From contig JAJYDQ010000020.1 of NCBI GenBank assembly GCA_021777225.1, positions 1 through 56,222 of the forward strand: 56,222 nucleotides of DNA, read 5' to 3'. How positions within the stretch are numbered: position 1 is the first letter of the stretch; the number at the start of each line of letters is the position of its first letter. A program made the position numbers and the translations under genes. Shown here one piece after another: positions 1-8,291 of this stretch. This DNA is from Deltaproteobacteria bacterium (GTDB taxonomy: Bacteria; Desulfobacterota; Desulfomonilia; Desulfomonilales; Desulfomonilaceae). Below the pieces are notes generated by a model, which was not told where the DNA came from, searched no databases, and saw only the letters and a list, made by a program, of their open reading frames with translations.

Positions 1-1
1 C

Positions 2-322
2 GCAGCAAAAAGGCGTATTGCTGGTTATATTTTGGCCTTTGTTGCCGCCACGCTTATGCTGACTTTTGGTGGGTACTCCGGGTACAGCACCTTTGCCGTG
101 GCGACAGTGTTGGGCCTGTCCTGGCTTTATATGGCCTGGTCTGGCTATAATGCTTCCGAAGAGCGGATCTGGGCCAAAAAGCTTTATATTTTCTCCATTC
201 TGACCATATTCATTCTGAGCATCATGATGTCGATCGATTTTACAGCGCCTGTCCCGTCAGAAATGCTTCTGAGCTATGCCCCTAGGTCCAAACCACTGTA
301 TTTAGAGAACTGTGATCAGTAA
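2..322 (+). CDS. cyoE: Protoheme IX farnesyltransferase (haem O synthase), C-terminal part
   Basis: The reading frame is open at the left edge and ends at a TAA, so only the last ~106 residues are present. The fragment shows three hydrophobic stretches. It carries the tail typical of the UbiA-type haem O synthase family, a WAKKL segment followed by a final helix, as in CyoE/CtaB proteins. The enzyme is an inner-membrane prenyltransferase that adds a farnesyl group to haem B, making haem O for oxidases. The catalytic Asp-rich motifs lie upstream of the window, so the call rests on the C-terminal pattern only. The next gene is on the opposite strand. Confidence 0.75.
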   Translation, partial: AAKRRIAGYILAFVAATLMLTFGGYSGYSTFAVATVLGLSWLYMAWSGYNASEERIWAKKLYIFSILTIFILSIMMSIDFTAPVPSEMLLSYAPRSKPLYLENCDQ

Positions 323-406
323 CACCAGTAGCGAACCGCCGGGGAGATTTAAAAAACCGGACCAGTGCGCTTCGTGCGCCACAGCTACTCGCTAAAAAAT
401 GTAAAA

Positions 407-1474
407 TTATAGGGCTAATGTTATATTTTGTATTTCATCCAAGAGCGCTCTTAGCAAGTCTTTCTCTTCGTAAGTGCCGACGACCTCACCCTTCTTGAAT
501 AAAATACCTCGACCTTTGCCTCCCGCAATACCAACATCCGCTTCTTTGGCCTCTCCTGGACCATTCACCACACATCCCATGACAGCAACTCTTAAAGGGG
601 CTCGTATGCCGGAGACTGCCTTTTCCACTTTAGTGGCTAGAGCCAGAAGATCTATAGCTGTCCTGGAACACGTTGGGCACGATATGAGATCAACACCCCA
701 GCGCCGCAATTCAAGGCTTCGAAGGATCGCGAATCCAGCTTCTACTTCCCTCTCGGGTGGAGCTGACAACGAAACTCTAATCGTGTCACCGATCCCCTCG
801 GTGAGCAAGACACCGATTCCAATAGCAGACTTTACACAACCGCGAACCAACGTGCCCGCCTCAGTTACACCAACATGTAATGGGTAGTCGACCCTGGTTG
901 AAAGCATCCGATAAGCGTCAATAGTCCTTGTGACATCTGAAGCCTTCAAAGAAACTTTGATAAGGTTGAAGTCAGCCTTTTCAAGAATGGCAACATGACT
1001 GAGGGCGCTTTCAACCATCGCCTCGGCCGTTCCTCCACCATATTTCCGCAATAATTTCTTTTCGACAGATCCGGAATTTACTCCAATACGTATGGGCACG
1101 CTCTTTTCGAGCGCAACCCGCGTAACTTCACGGACCTTGGACGCCGTTCCTATGTTTCCAGGGTTGAGGCGTAAGCCGTCCACGCCTTGCTTTACAGCCT
1201 CTAGCGCCAATTTGTGGTCAAAATGAATGTCTGCCACTAGAGGGACTGTCATGCCAGCCCTTATTTTTCCCAGTCCACGGGCTGCATCCATGTCAGGCAC
1301 GCCAACTCGGATGATTTCACAGCCTGCTTTCTCAAGCCGTCCAATTTGTCGGAGTGTTTTCTTGACGTCACGAGTGTCCGAATTGGTCATGGACTGGACG
1401 GAAATTTCCGCCCCCCCTCCCACGGTCACCTTTCCCAAGCGAATCGCTCTGGTCTTGTTTCTCACAATATTCAT
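407..1474 (-). CDS. ispG: 4-hydroxy-3-methylbut-2-enyl diphosphate synthase (IspG/GcpE)
   Basis: At 355 aa this has the compact bacterial IspG length. The enzyme uses a [4Fe-4S] cluster to convert methylerythritol cyclodiphosphate to HMBPP in the MEP isoprenoid pathway. An N-terminal TIM barrel (residues ~1-250) with VQSMTNSDTRD and LRLNPGNIG is followed by the C-terminal cluster domain. There the three ligands are visible as C266-P-T-C269 and C301 in GCVVNGPGEA, with E308 next to it. It is last in the rmlA-rmlC-rmlB-ispG run, nine bases after rmlB, so it is probably co-transcribed with the dTDP-sugar genes. The start is an ATG at 1474. Confidence 0.96.
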   Translation of the reverse strand: MNIVRNKTRAIRLGKVTVGGGAEISVQSMTNSDTRDVKKTLRQIGRLEKAGCEIIRVGVPDMDAARGLGKIRAGMTVPLVADIHFDHKLALEAVKQGVDGLRLNPGNIGTASKVREVTRVALEKSVPIRIGVNSGSVEKKLLRKYGGGTAEAMVESALSHVAILEKADFNLIKVSLKASDVTRTIDAYRMLSTRVDYPLHVGVTEAGTLVRGCVKSAIGIGVLLTEGIGDTIRVSLSAPPEREVEAGFAILRSLELRRWGVDLISCPTCSRTAIDLLALATKVEKAVSGIRAPLRVAVMGCVVNGPGEAKEADVGIAGGKGRGILFKKGEVVGTYEEKDLLRALLDEIQNITLAL

Positions 1475-1483
1475 AATTATTGG

Positions 1484-2509
1484 CTAATTCTGAAGTGTTC
1501 CATACCACTGTTTGCAGTATGTTAGATATTCACCTGTTTTTATTCTTCTCCACCAATCCTCATTCTCGATGTACCATTTAATGGTTTCATTTATTCCTTC
1601 TTCAAAATCTATCAAAGGCTTCCAGCCGAGGTGATGCGTCAATTTGTCTGCGTTCATAGCGTACCGTCGGTCATGTCCGGGCCTGTCCATTACATATTTG
1701 ATAAGGGAAGATGGTTTCCCTAGTTTGGTGAGGATAAGCCTGACTATGTCAATGTTATGATATTCACAAAACCCCCCTATGTTGTAGATCTGGCCGGCCT
1801 TTCCTTTCCTCATCACTGTGTCTATGGCCCTGCAATGATCAATCACGTGTATCCAGTCGCGTACGTTCATCCCATCGCCGTAAACCGGTAGCTCCTGATC
1901 CTGAATGGCATTGGTAATCATCAGGGGTATTAGTTTCTCAGGAAACTGTAATGGTCCGTAATTATTGGAACATCTTGTTATGACAATATCCATGCCATAG
2001 GTCTTGTGGTATGCGCGGGCCAATAGGTCTGCCGAAGCTTTTGACGCCGAGTATGGGCTATTGGGTTTTAGATTGTTGGTCTCACTGAATGGAGGATCAG
2101 AAGGGGTAAGGGACCCATAAACCTCATCCGTCGATATCTGAACGAATCGATCAATTTTATGTTCACGGCAACAATCGAGCAGGACCTGAGTCCCGATTAC
2201 ATTGGTTTTTAAAAATTGGGAAGCGTCAAGTATAGACCGATCTACATGAGATTCAGCCGCAAAATTTATAATTACATCTGGTTTCATGGAACCGATCTCG
2301 CCAACCAGATTTCGGTCCGTGATATCACCCCTTATGAACTGGTATCGGGCGCCATAATTCTCAACATCCTTAAGGTTCTCGACATTGCCAGCGTAAGTTA
2401 TGAGATCCAAATTGATTATGCTCAGGTCGTTGTAACTGCTAAGCATATTGAGAATAAAATTCGAACCTATAAAACCTAATCCACCGGTTACCAGTAAACG
2501 CATGCCCAT
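1484..2509 (-). CDS. rfbB: dTDP-glucose 4,6-dehydratase
   Basis: 341 aa, the usual RmlB length. It is an extended SDR enzyme that uses tightly bound NAD+ to convert dTDP-glucose to dTDP-4-keto-6-deoxyglucose. The nucleotide-binding motif GGLGFIGSN starts at residue 9. The catalytic T127-D128-E129 lies in STDEVYG, and the Y153-S-A-S-K157 pair is intact. The C-terminal sugar-nucleotide part contains the conserved RDWIHVIDHCRA stretch. The first ATG is preceded by GAGGT only four bases away, and the second ATG (residue 3) may be used instead. It is third in the rml operon. Confidence 0.95.
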   Translation of the reverse strand: MGMRLLVTGGLGFIGSNFILNMLSSYNDLSIINLDLITYAGNVENLKDVENYGARYQFIRGDITDRNLVGEIGSMKPDVIINFAAESHVDRSILDASQFLKTNVIGTQVLLDCCREHKIDRFVQISTDEVYGSLTPSDPPFSETNNLKPNSPYSASKASADLLARAYHKTYGMDIVITRCSNNYGPLQFPEKLIPLMITNAIQDQELPVYGDGMNVRDWIHVIDHCRAIDTVMRKGKAGQIYNIGGFCEYHNIDIVRLILTKLGKPSSLIKYVMDRPGHDRRYAMNADKLTHHLGWKPLIDFEEGINETIKWYIENEDWWRRIKTGEYLTYCKQWYGTLQN

Positions 2510-2601
2510 ATTACCTCAAATCAATTAACAATTGTTTGACTCACTGCATCCAGGTTTTCTCGCGATGAGCGTCTATTGGAAATTTTGCGAAAAGAACCTG
2601 T

Positions 2602-3099
2602 TTAGCCATCTTTTCTGACCCAATCATACGGGATGGTGTCTTCGTGTGGGTCAACCCTGAATTCATCGGGGTCAGACCTGTTGTAAGGTTCTGACGGCAC
2701 ATTTATGACATAGGCCTCATAATCGCTGACACACTTCCAGCCATGATATACACCGGCCGGGATAACAATGAGAGCAGGATTATGTTCGCCCACATACAGC
2801 ACGTTCAGGGCGCCTCGCGTAGGAGAGCCCTCACGATCATCATAGAGAGCGGCTTTTACCATACCCCTGACGCACGTGAACCTGTCATTCTGGACCCTGT
2901 GATAATGCCATGCTTTTACCACTCCCGGATAAACCGTAGAAAGATAAACTTGCCCAAACCCGGTGAAAAAAGGATCATCCTTCCTCATGATCTCCATAAG
3001 CCTTCCACGTTCATCCGGAACGACTTTCAAAGCCTGAACAATAACTCCTTGTATAGGAGTTGAGGGTGGCTGTTTAAATTTTTTATTTGTAACAGTCAT
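2602..3099 (-). CDS. rfbC: dTDP-4-dehydrorhamnose 3,5-epimerase-type cupin
   Basis: About 165 aa, a single-domain cupin of the RmlC family. The first active-site strand reads KAWHYHRVQ with paired histidines, and a VIPAGVYHGWK strand holds a further conserved His. It lies between rmlA and rmlB, which supports epimerisation of the dTDP-4-keto-6-deoxy sugar. The KAWHYH variant differs from classic RmlC (GLHxQ), so a related ketoisomerase-type product cannot be excluded. I chose the ATG at 3099. A TTG two codons upstream would overlap the rmlA stop. No rmlD reductase gene follows, so the final sugar is not settled by this cluster. Confidence 0.82.
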   Translation of the reverse strand: MTVTNKKFKQPPSTPIQGVIVQALKVVPDERGRLMEIMRKDDPFFTGFGQVYLSTVYPGVVKAWHYHRVQNDRFTCVRGMVKAALYDDREGSPTRGALNVLYVGEHNPALIVIPAGVYHGWKCVSDYEAYVINVPSEPYNRSDPDEFRVDPHEDTIPYDWVRKDG

Positions 3100-3101
3100 T
3101 T

Positions 3102-3830
3102 TCAAATATTGTTAGCTCCTCCGTGAGCGACCAAATTGGAAGCCTTTAGCAGGGAGTCAAATGTCCCGGCGTCGGTCCACCATCCATCGATTAGCGACCA
3201 TGTCATGGTTCCCTGATTGATGTAAAGGTTGTTAACATCGGTAATTTCGAGTTCCCCTCGTTGCGATGGGTTAAGCGTCTTGATAAAATCAAAGACTTGC
3301 GTGTCATACATATAAATACCCGTAACTGCAAAGCTCGATGGAGGATCTTCAGGTTTTTCAATTATCTTTACGACCCTGTTTCCTTCAAGCATGGGGACCC
3401 CAAACCTCTTTGGGTCATCGACTTCCTTGAGTAGAATTCGAGCGCCCTTATCCTGCTTACGATACTCGTCTACCGCGACTCGAATAGTTTTTTCCAAAAG
3501 ATTATCGCCAAGAACAACGCATACAGGCCCACACGCCGCATGATTTTCGGCCAGGGCCAAAGCGTCCGCGATCCCACCTTCGCCTTCCTGATACGCGTAA
3601 CTAATGTTTTTTACACCATATTCCTTGCCATTGCCGAGAAGTCTCAGGAAATCGCCGGGGTGGTTACCCCCTGTAACGATGAGGATGTCATCAATGCCCG
3701 CTTTTACCAGACATTCAACAGGATAGGTAATCATGGGCTTACTGTAAACAGGTAAGAGGTGTTTGTTCGTAATCTTTGTTAGTGGGTATAAACGAGTGCC
3801 TAAACCGCCCGCAAGAATAACACCCTTCAT
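3102..3830 (-). CDS. rfbA: Glucose-1-phosphate thymidylyltransferase
   Basis: 242 aa, the short form of the RmlA family (classic RmlA is ~290 aa). It makes dTDP-glucose from dTTP and glucose-1-phosphate, the first step of the pathway. The signature GGLGTRLYPLTKITNKHLLPV is at residues 8-28, followed by KPMITYPVE. The sugar-binding VLGDNL and the GELEITDVNN segment are also present. An AGGAG ribosome site precedes the ATG at 3830. It is first in the minus-strand operon that continues through rmlC, rmlB and ispG, so the promoter should lie between 3831 and 4291. Confidence 0.93.
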   Translation of the reverse strand: MKGVILAGGLGTRLYPLTKITNKHLLPVYSKPMITYPVECLVKAGIDDILIVTGGNHPGDFLRLLGNGKEYGVKNISYAYQEGEGGIADALALAENHAACGPVCVVLGDNLLEKTIRVAVDEYRKQDKGARILLKEVDDPKRFGVPMLEGNRVVKIIEKPEDPPSSFAVTGIYMYDTQVFDFIKTLNPSQRGELEITDVNNLYINQGTMTWSLIDGWWTDAGTFDSLLKASNLVAHGGANNI

Positions 3831-4291
3831 TTCAGATCTCCTGAGATGTGAATCTATGAACGCAAAAATTTCAATCTATCTTTACAAATCGACCACAACA
3901 AAAGGACCTATACAAAAACATTCAATTGTCAGCGTCTGTTTGCACGTGAAAAGATCGGCCCAGAAACAATTGTGGAAAAAAGCAAAACGGACTGCAAGAC
4001 AAAAACCCAGAAAGGGGAAGACTAAATTTTTTAAGCGCCCATATCCATCGCTTTTTGATATTACCACCTTTATGCGGTCTGCATCAATAATTGAAATCTC
4101 AATTTGTCGCCAACAGCCCAGTTTGTTTCAAATTGTGCTAATATTAAGAGGAATTTTACAAACGCGCAAGGTATCAATCGTTCACTTATGTGAAATCATA
4201 TTACACGTTCTCCATATGGTTTTTTACGGTGCGGACGCTGGCCATCTCAGGCATTGACTAAAACCCGAAACTACGATATTGGGGTTTCAAG
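3831..4291. other. Divergent intergenic region, rmlA / histidine kinase
   Basis: About 460 bases, AT-rich, between two divergently transcribed genes. It must hold both promoters. I saw no convincing -35/-10 pair, hairpin or gene. Open frames here lack ribosome sites and protein-like composition. Confidence 0.5.
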
Positions 4292-5851
4292 ATGACCAAT
4301 CTGCCGGAAATCTTTCCAGGTGGCTCCGACGAATCCTCAGGGTTGACGACGGGCCAGTTGTTAATTAAATTCAGGATCTTGCTTGCTATCGGAAGGGGCC
4401 TTCTCGGAAAAGACCCTTTTGATCAGAAGATCCAGTCTTTGATTCCGCTTTTGGCGCGGCTTTTAGGTGATCGTCCCGGCATCTCAGCCTGGATTGAAAT
4501 TGATGGAAACGTTTTCGGAAAGACCCCTGAAACCACAGCCGAGAATTTAACAGTTAAGGACATTGAGGTTGAAAGCCTAAATCGGGGCAAAGTTTGTGTA
4601 AGCTACGGTCAGAATGAAAAGGTCTTTCCGGAAGACGAATTATTTTTACAGGAAGTCGCAGAATTAATTGGTAGAAAGATTGAAGTTCATGAACTTGATT
4701 TAATGCTCAGGCGCTCCGAGGAACGCTATAAAAGACTTTCCGAGAATCTTTCACAGGAAATGTGGAGGCGTACCGAGGCGTTAGCCAGCCAGAGCAGTTA
4801 TTTGGAAGGCATACTCAGATCATCTGCGGACATGATCATAACTACCGACCTTGAATCCCGAATTGTCGAATTCAATCCTGCCGGAGAAAAATTGTTGGGC
4901 TTCGCGGCCGAGGAGATTCAGGGGCATAAGATTAATGAAGTTTGGGCAGACGCCTTCGAACGTGAGGCCATCCTGGAAGAGGTCCAGACTTCAGGTGGGA
5001 TCAAGAATTACAAGACTAAACTAAAAAAGAAAGATGGCGCTATTGTCGAGGTGTCTTTGACATTGTCCCTGCTAATGGACAACGAAGGGCGAATCTTGGG
5101 AACAGTTGGAATTAGCAGAGATATAGCTCAAGATAACGCTATCAGAAGGGAACTCGAGAGGCTCAACAAAAATTATCGTGAAGCCATCCATTTCATAAAT
5201 CACGAAAACAAGAACTCACTTCTCATAATCGGCGGATTTGTTAAAAGGCTAGTTGACACTGAATCTGACCCAAAACGGCGGAAACAGCTTGAGATAATCT
5301 ATCATCATTCTACATTCCTGGAAGCAATGAGTCACGATTTCTTGACAATGGCCGACCTGGAACAGGGTGAATTTCAGATATACAAACAGGAAATTGGGAA
5401 TTTCTTCCAACAAATTATTTTACCTGCCATGGTGGGACTAAAGGAACGATATCCAAATTCATTCGAAAATTACGATGAAACAATGGGAGGTGTAGGGGCT
5501 GTCCCAATATATGGAGATCCGAGATTTCTCGAAATAGTTTATCGTAACCTCTTTGGTAACGCTCTAAAATATGGCGCCCGTGGAGGAAAGATAGCTTACG
5601 GCATCGTTGATCTTGGAGACAAATTCCTGTTAAATGTGTGGAACGAAGGACCGGGCATAGAACCTGAAGAACGAGAAAAGATATTCGAAAAGTTTTACAG
5701 GATCCGAAATGAGATGAACCGCTCTAAACGGGGAACCGGATTAGGCCTGTATAACATCAGGAGAATTATCGAAGCGCACGGTGGATCAATATGGTGTGAA
5801 TCTGAGGTCGGAAGATGGGTGAATTTTCTTTTCACACTCCCTAAAAAATAG
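4292..5851 (+). CDS. Cytoplasmic PAS-domain sensor histidine kinase
   Basis: 519 aa with no membrane segment. Residues ~25-140 look like a divergent GAF-type region, followed by a short coiled linker and a PAS domain (~172-290, with DMIITTDLESRIVEFNPAG). The phosphoacceptor is H304 in the H-box HENKNS, where the usual Pro is replaced by Ser. The ATPase domain shows the N box (NLFGNALKYG), the G1 box (WNEGPGIEPEE), the F box (EKFYR) and the G2 box (GTGLGLYNIRRIIEAHGG). No response regulator gene is adjacent, so it is an orphan kinase with an unknown signal. Confidence 0.9.
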   Translation: MTNLPEIFPGGSDESSGLTTGQLLIKFRILLAIGRGLLGKDPFDQKIQSLIPLLARLLGDRPGISAWIEIDGNVFGKTPETTAENLTVKDIEVESLNRGKVCVSYGQNEKVFPEDELFLQEVAELIGRKIEVHELDLMLRRSEERYKRLSENLSQEMWRRTEALASQSSYLEGILRSSADMIITTDLESRIVEFNPAGEKLLGFAAEEIQGHKINEVWADAFEREAILEEVQTSGGIKNYKTKLKKKDGAIVEVSLTLSLLMDNEGRILGTVGISRDIAQDNAIRRELERLNKNYREAIHFINHENKNSLLIIGGFVKRLVDTESDPKRRKQLEIIYHHSTFLEAMSHDFLTMADLEQGEFQIYKQEIGNFFQQIILPAMVGLKERYPNSFENYDETMGGVGAVPIYGDPRFLEIVYRNLFGNALKYGARGGKIAYGIVDLGDKFLLNVWNEGPGIEPEEREKIFEKFYRIRNEMNRSKRGTGLGLYNIRRIIEAHGGSIWCESEVGRWVNFLFTLPKK

Positions 5852-5921
5852 GTTGATAGGTTTCTTCCAAGCTACAAATTCATTACGGCCTCAATTCTGT
5901 TGTCTATATGTTTTCGGGGGA

Positions 5922-6992
5922 TTATTTGGCGGCTACGTGAGCGGCTGCCTCTGAATTGGCGCTCTTGATCGTGTTTGTTTGCTTCAAGGCCTTGAGGTAC
6001 AGCAGTCTTGTATCCCTGAAATGGTTGGGGCTACCCAGCACAACTATTACCAACAGGTCATTGCCCGGCGAGAACTCGGAAGCCAGACAATGTCCAGCTC
6101 GGACAGTAAACCCAGTTTTTCCGCTAACTACAGGCAACTTGTCGCGTAACAACTTGTTGGTGCTTCTTAGCGAGTATCCCTTGGGATTGAGTTTACTTGT
6201 AATCACATAAGACTTTTTGCGACAGATGGATTGGATGACCTTATTAGAAAATGCGATTCTTGCAATGGTGGCTATCTCACGCGCCGTTGACACATTTGCT
6301 TCAACCTCTTCTTCTTTTTCCGAGCAATTCGCATTTCCAATCTTTTTGTCCAATCCACTTGGAGTGAAAAACTTTGTATTGGTAACACCCAGGCTTTTAG
6401 CCTTGGCATTCAGCGCTTCTATGAATTTGTCCTTACCGCCGGGATACGCGCAGGCCAGAGATTCGGCGCAATCATTGCCGGAACTGATAAGCATGCCGTG
6501 TAAAAGATCTCGGACCGTTAAAGTATCACCTGGTTTCAATCCGATAACGGATTTCGGAACCTTCTTGATGTGGTCAGGGACGGTTATTTCCTTATCAAGA
6601 GGCATGTGATCCAGGGTCACCAGCGCTGTTACAAGTTTGGTCAGACTGGCTATGGGCAATTTTTCGTCGGCATTCTTTGATATCAGAGTTTCGTTATTCG
6701 CCAGGTTCACGCAGTAAGCCGCCTTTGCCTGGACAGAGGGGTTCACTGGCTTGACCCGTTTGATTCTCGAAGGTTTTAACGAAGATTTCTTTTTTAATTT
6801 CGGATGAGACTTTTTAAGGGATTTTTTTGAAGCTGACACCAGTTTAGTTGTTTTTCCAGCAGCGAAAGAGATATTTGACCCGACCGCCAAAAATATCATA
6901 CACAAAAATGCTATTAAACCAATTAGATAAAGTCTATAGTTATAAAAAATATAGTCCAGTCCAGTAGGCCTACGCAATGTGTTATTTGACAT
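5922..6992 (-). CDS. D-alanyl-D-alanine carboxypeptidase (PBP5/6 type)
   Basis: 356 aa serine peptidase of the S11 family, which trims the terminal D-Ala from peptidoglycan stem peptides. A hydrophobic segment at residues ~20-45 should anchor or export it. A Lys/Ser-rich linker (~47-80) leads to the catalytic domain. All three catalytic motifs are present: S116-L-T-K119, S171-G-N173 and K292-T-G294. The C-terminal extension typical of PBP5 is missing and the protein ends soon after the catalytic domain. The N-terminal anchor plus basic linker is unlike E. coli DacA. It is transcribed alone. Confidence 0.9.
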   Translation of the reverse strand: MSNNTLRRPTGLDYIFYNYRLYLIGLIAFLCMIFLAVGSNISFAAGKTTKLVSASKKSLKKSHPKLKKKSSLKPSRIKRVKPVNPSVQAKAAYCVNLANNETLISKNADEKLPIASLTKLVTALVTLDHMPLDKEITVPDHIKKVPKSVIGLKPGDTLTVRDLLHGMLISSGNDCAESLACAYPGGKDKFIEALNAKAKSLGVTNTKFFTPSGLDKKIGNANCSEKEEEVEANVSTAREIATIARIAFSNKVIQSICRKKSYVITSKLNPKGYSLRSTNKLLRDKLPVVSGKTGFTVRAGHCLASEFSPGNDLLVIVVLGSPNHFRDTRLLYLKALKQTNTIKSANSEAAAHVAAK

Positions 6993-7182
6993 TTTTATCC
7001 TATTAAACTAATTGTTTAACAGGCCATTGTATAGCACACTTTATTGTTTTTTGAAAGCGCTTTGCTTTAGCCATTTTATATGACTCATTAATATCGCGCG
7101 ATAATTTTGTCAGTGTTATGAAACATCATTTGAAACCAAACCAGGCATGGGATGAATCACTTGAATTCAGGAGTATTGCCAT

Positions 7183-7521
7183 ATGATTAGGGCAAGAGTT
7201 TGGCTCCGGTGCGCAGCGATGCATGATCCTGTATCACCGTGTGTAGTGAGGCCCGCTGTCATAGGATGGGTTGGCAAAAATCGTCGAATTGATCTTACCA
7301 TTGAGCGAGAATTCACCGGAGTTGAATTGCTCAGAAGGATGAAAGGGTGGATTACGATCAATCCTAAAGAGGCTATAGAACTTTTGGAGAGTCACGGAAG
7401 GCTCAAGATTTTTGACGACGGAGAGTTGGTGATTGAAGTTGAAACTGAAGAAGAATTTGACTTGCTAACCGGGAAGATCGTCAAACATTTTAAAGATCAG
7501 TGCGACTTGGAACGTATTTGA
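7183..7521 (+). CDS. Small protein of unknown function
   Basis: 112 aa. The ATG at 7183 has a GGAGT ribosome site a short distance upstream. The C-terminal half is charged and reads like a folded protein (NPKEAIELLESHGRLKIF, then an acidic VETEEEFDLLTGKI). The N-terminal third has two Cys and a hydrophobic WVG segment. No family is recognised. It converges on the PII gene with only 23 bases between the stop codons. Confidence 0.55.
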   Translation: MIRARVWLRCAAMHDPVSPCVVRPAVIGWVGKNRRIDLTIEREFTGVELLRRMKGWITINPKEAIELLESHGRLKIFDDGELVIEVETEEEFDLLTGKIVKHFKDQCDLERI

Positions 7522-7544
7522 TTCCAGTTTTAAATGCACGAGCT

Positions 7545-7892
7545 TCAAGTAGACAATGCGTCGTCATCTTTATCGCCAGTTCGGATTCGGACTACTGATT
7601 CAACGCGGCTAACCGTGACGAGACTATCGTCAAGTTTCCCGGAAGGTCCGTGTATACAAAGGGCTTCTATAACTGGTTCGACCAGCCAGTCAGAGACGAC
7701 CACCCGAACTTGAATATGAGGAGTCAAATTACCAAGCGCCATTTCAGAATCGCTAAATCGTCTGGTTGTTTTTTGGGAAACAACTTGCCGAAGAATTTCG
7801 GTAACGGTCATGCCGCCAACTCCCAGGTCCGCCAGAGCCTCTCTAACGTCATCCAGTTTAAATGGTTTGACAGTGGCCTCGATTGAAAACAT
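7545..7892 (-). CDS. Divergent PII (GlnB/GlnK) family signal protein
   Basis: 115 aa, PII length. The N-terminal strand (EATVKPFKLDDVREAL), the GMTVTE turn, the VEPVIEAL helix and the C-terminal RIRTGD are typical of the family, which senses ATP/ADP and 2-oxoglutarate. The T-loop keeps its length but has no tyrosine, so uridylylation as in E. coli GlnB is not possible. The usual GFGRQKG becomes QVVSQKT, and the ATP-binding GDGKI becomes DDSLV. No ammonium transporter or glutamine synthetase gene is adjacent. It is probably a paralogue with an altered ligand or partner. Confidence 0.85.
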   Translation of the reverse strand: MFSIEATVKPFKLDDVREALADLGVGGMTVTEILRQVVSQKTTRRFSDSEMALGNLTPHIQVRVVVSDWLVEPVIEALCIHGPSGKLDDSLVTVSRVESVVRIRTGDKDDDALST

Positions 7893-8009
7893 TTGGCTGT
7901 CTACACGATTTCAGTGATTGTTTGTCTTTGAACTGCTATAAATGATTTGACACAAGAGCACAACCTAAAATACATTAAAACGCTATATTTGAGATGGTGA
8001 GTTGTTGAT

Positions 8010-8085
8010 GCCCCCGTAGCTCAGTGGATAGAGCGACGGATTCCTAATCCGCAGGTCGCAGGTTCAATTCCTGCCGGGGGTACCA
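8010..8085 (+). tRNA. tRNA-Arg (anticodon CCT)
   Basis: 76 nt with CCA encoded. The acceptor stem GCCCCCG pairs with CGGGGGT with one G-T wobble. The D arm is GCTC...GAGC. The anticodon loop TTCCTAA gives CCT at loop positions 34-36. The T arm is GCAGG-TTCAATT-CCTGC. The outermost anticodon-stem pair is an A-C mismatch; everything else is regular. Confidence 0.95.
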
Positions 8086-8291
8086 AATATTTGAACAGAT
8101 TGCGGCGTTAATAACGATGGCCACAAATAACGTCCAATAATGCGTACGACATTTCATGAGTTTTCGTAACGTCCGAAGATTTTGTCACGGTTTTGTCGAA
8201 TTTTTTCATGATATACGGCTAAAGCATGGGGTGGGACAAAAGGGATCCTCCGCTCGTTGCAGATTAAGACTTTGATATTCTTGTGGCCTGG

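Noticed and set aside
474-887. Open frame antisense to ispG, and similar long frames opposite nifS, nifU, FecR and the activase genes
   Set aside because: Mirror frames of well-supported genes; composition and lack of ribosome sites mark them as shadows.
3763-4257. 164-aa open frame on the + strand overlapping the rmlA start
   Set aside because: Antisense to rmlA for part of its length, no ribosome site, low-complexity basic composition; not a gene.
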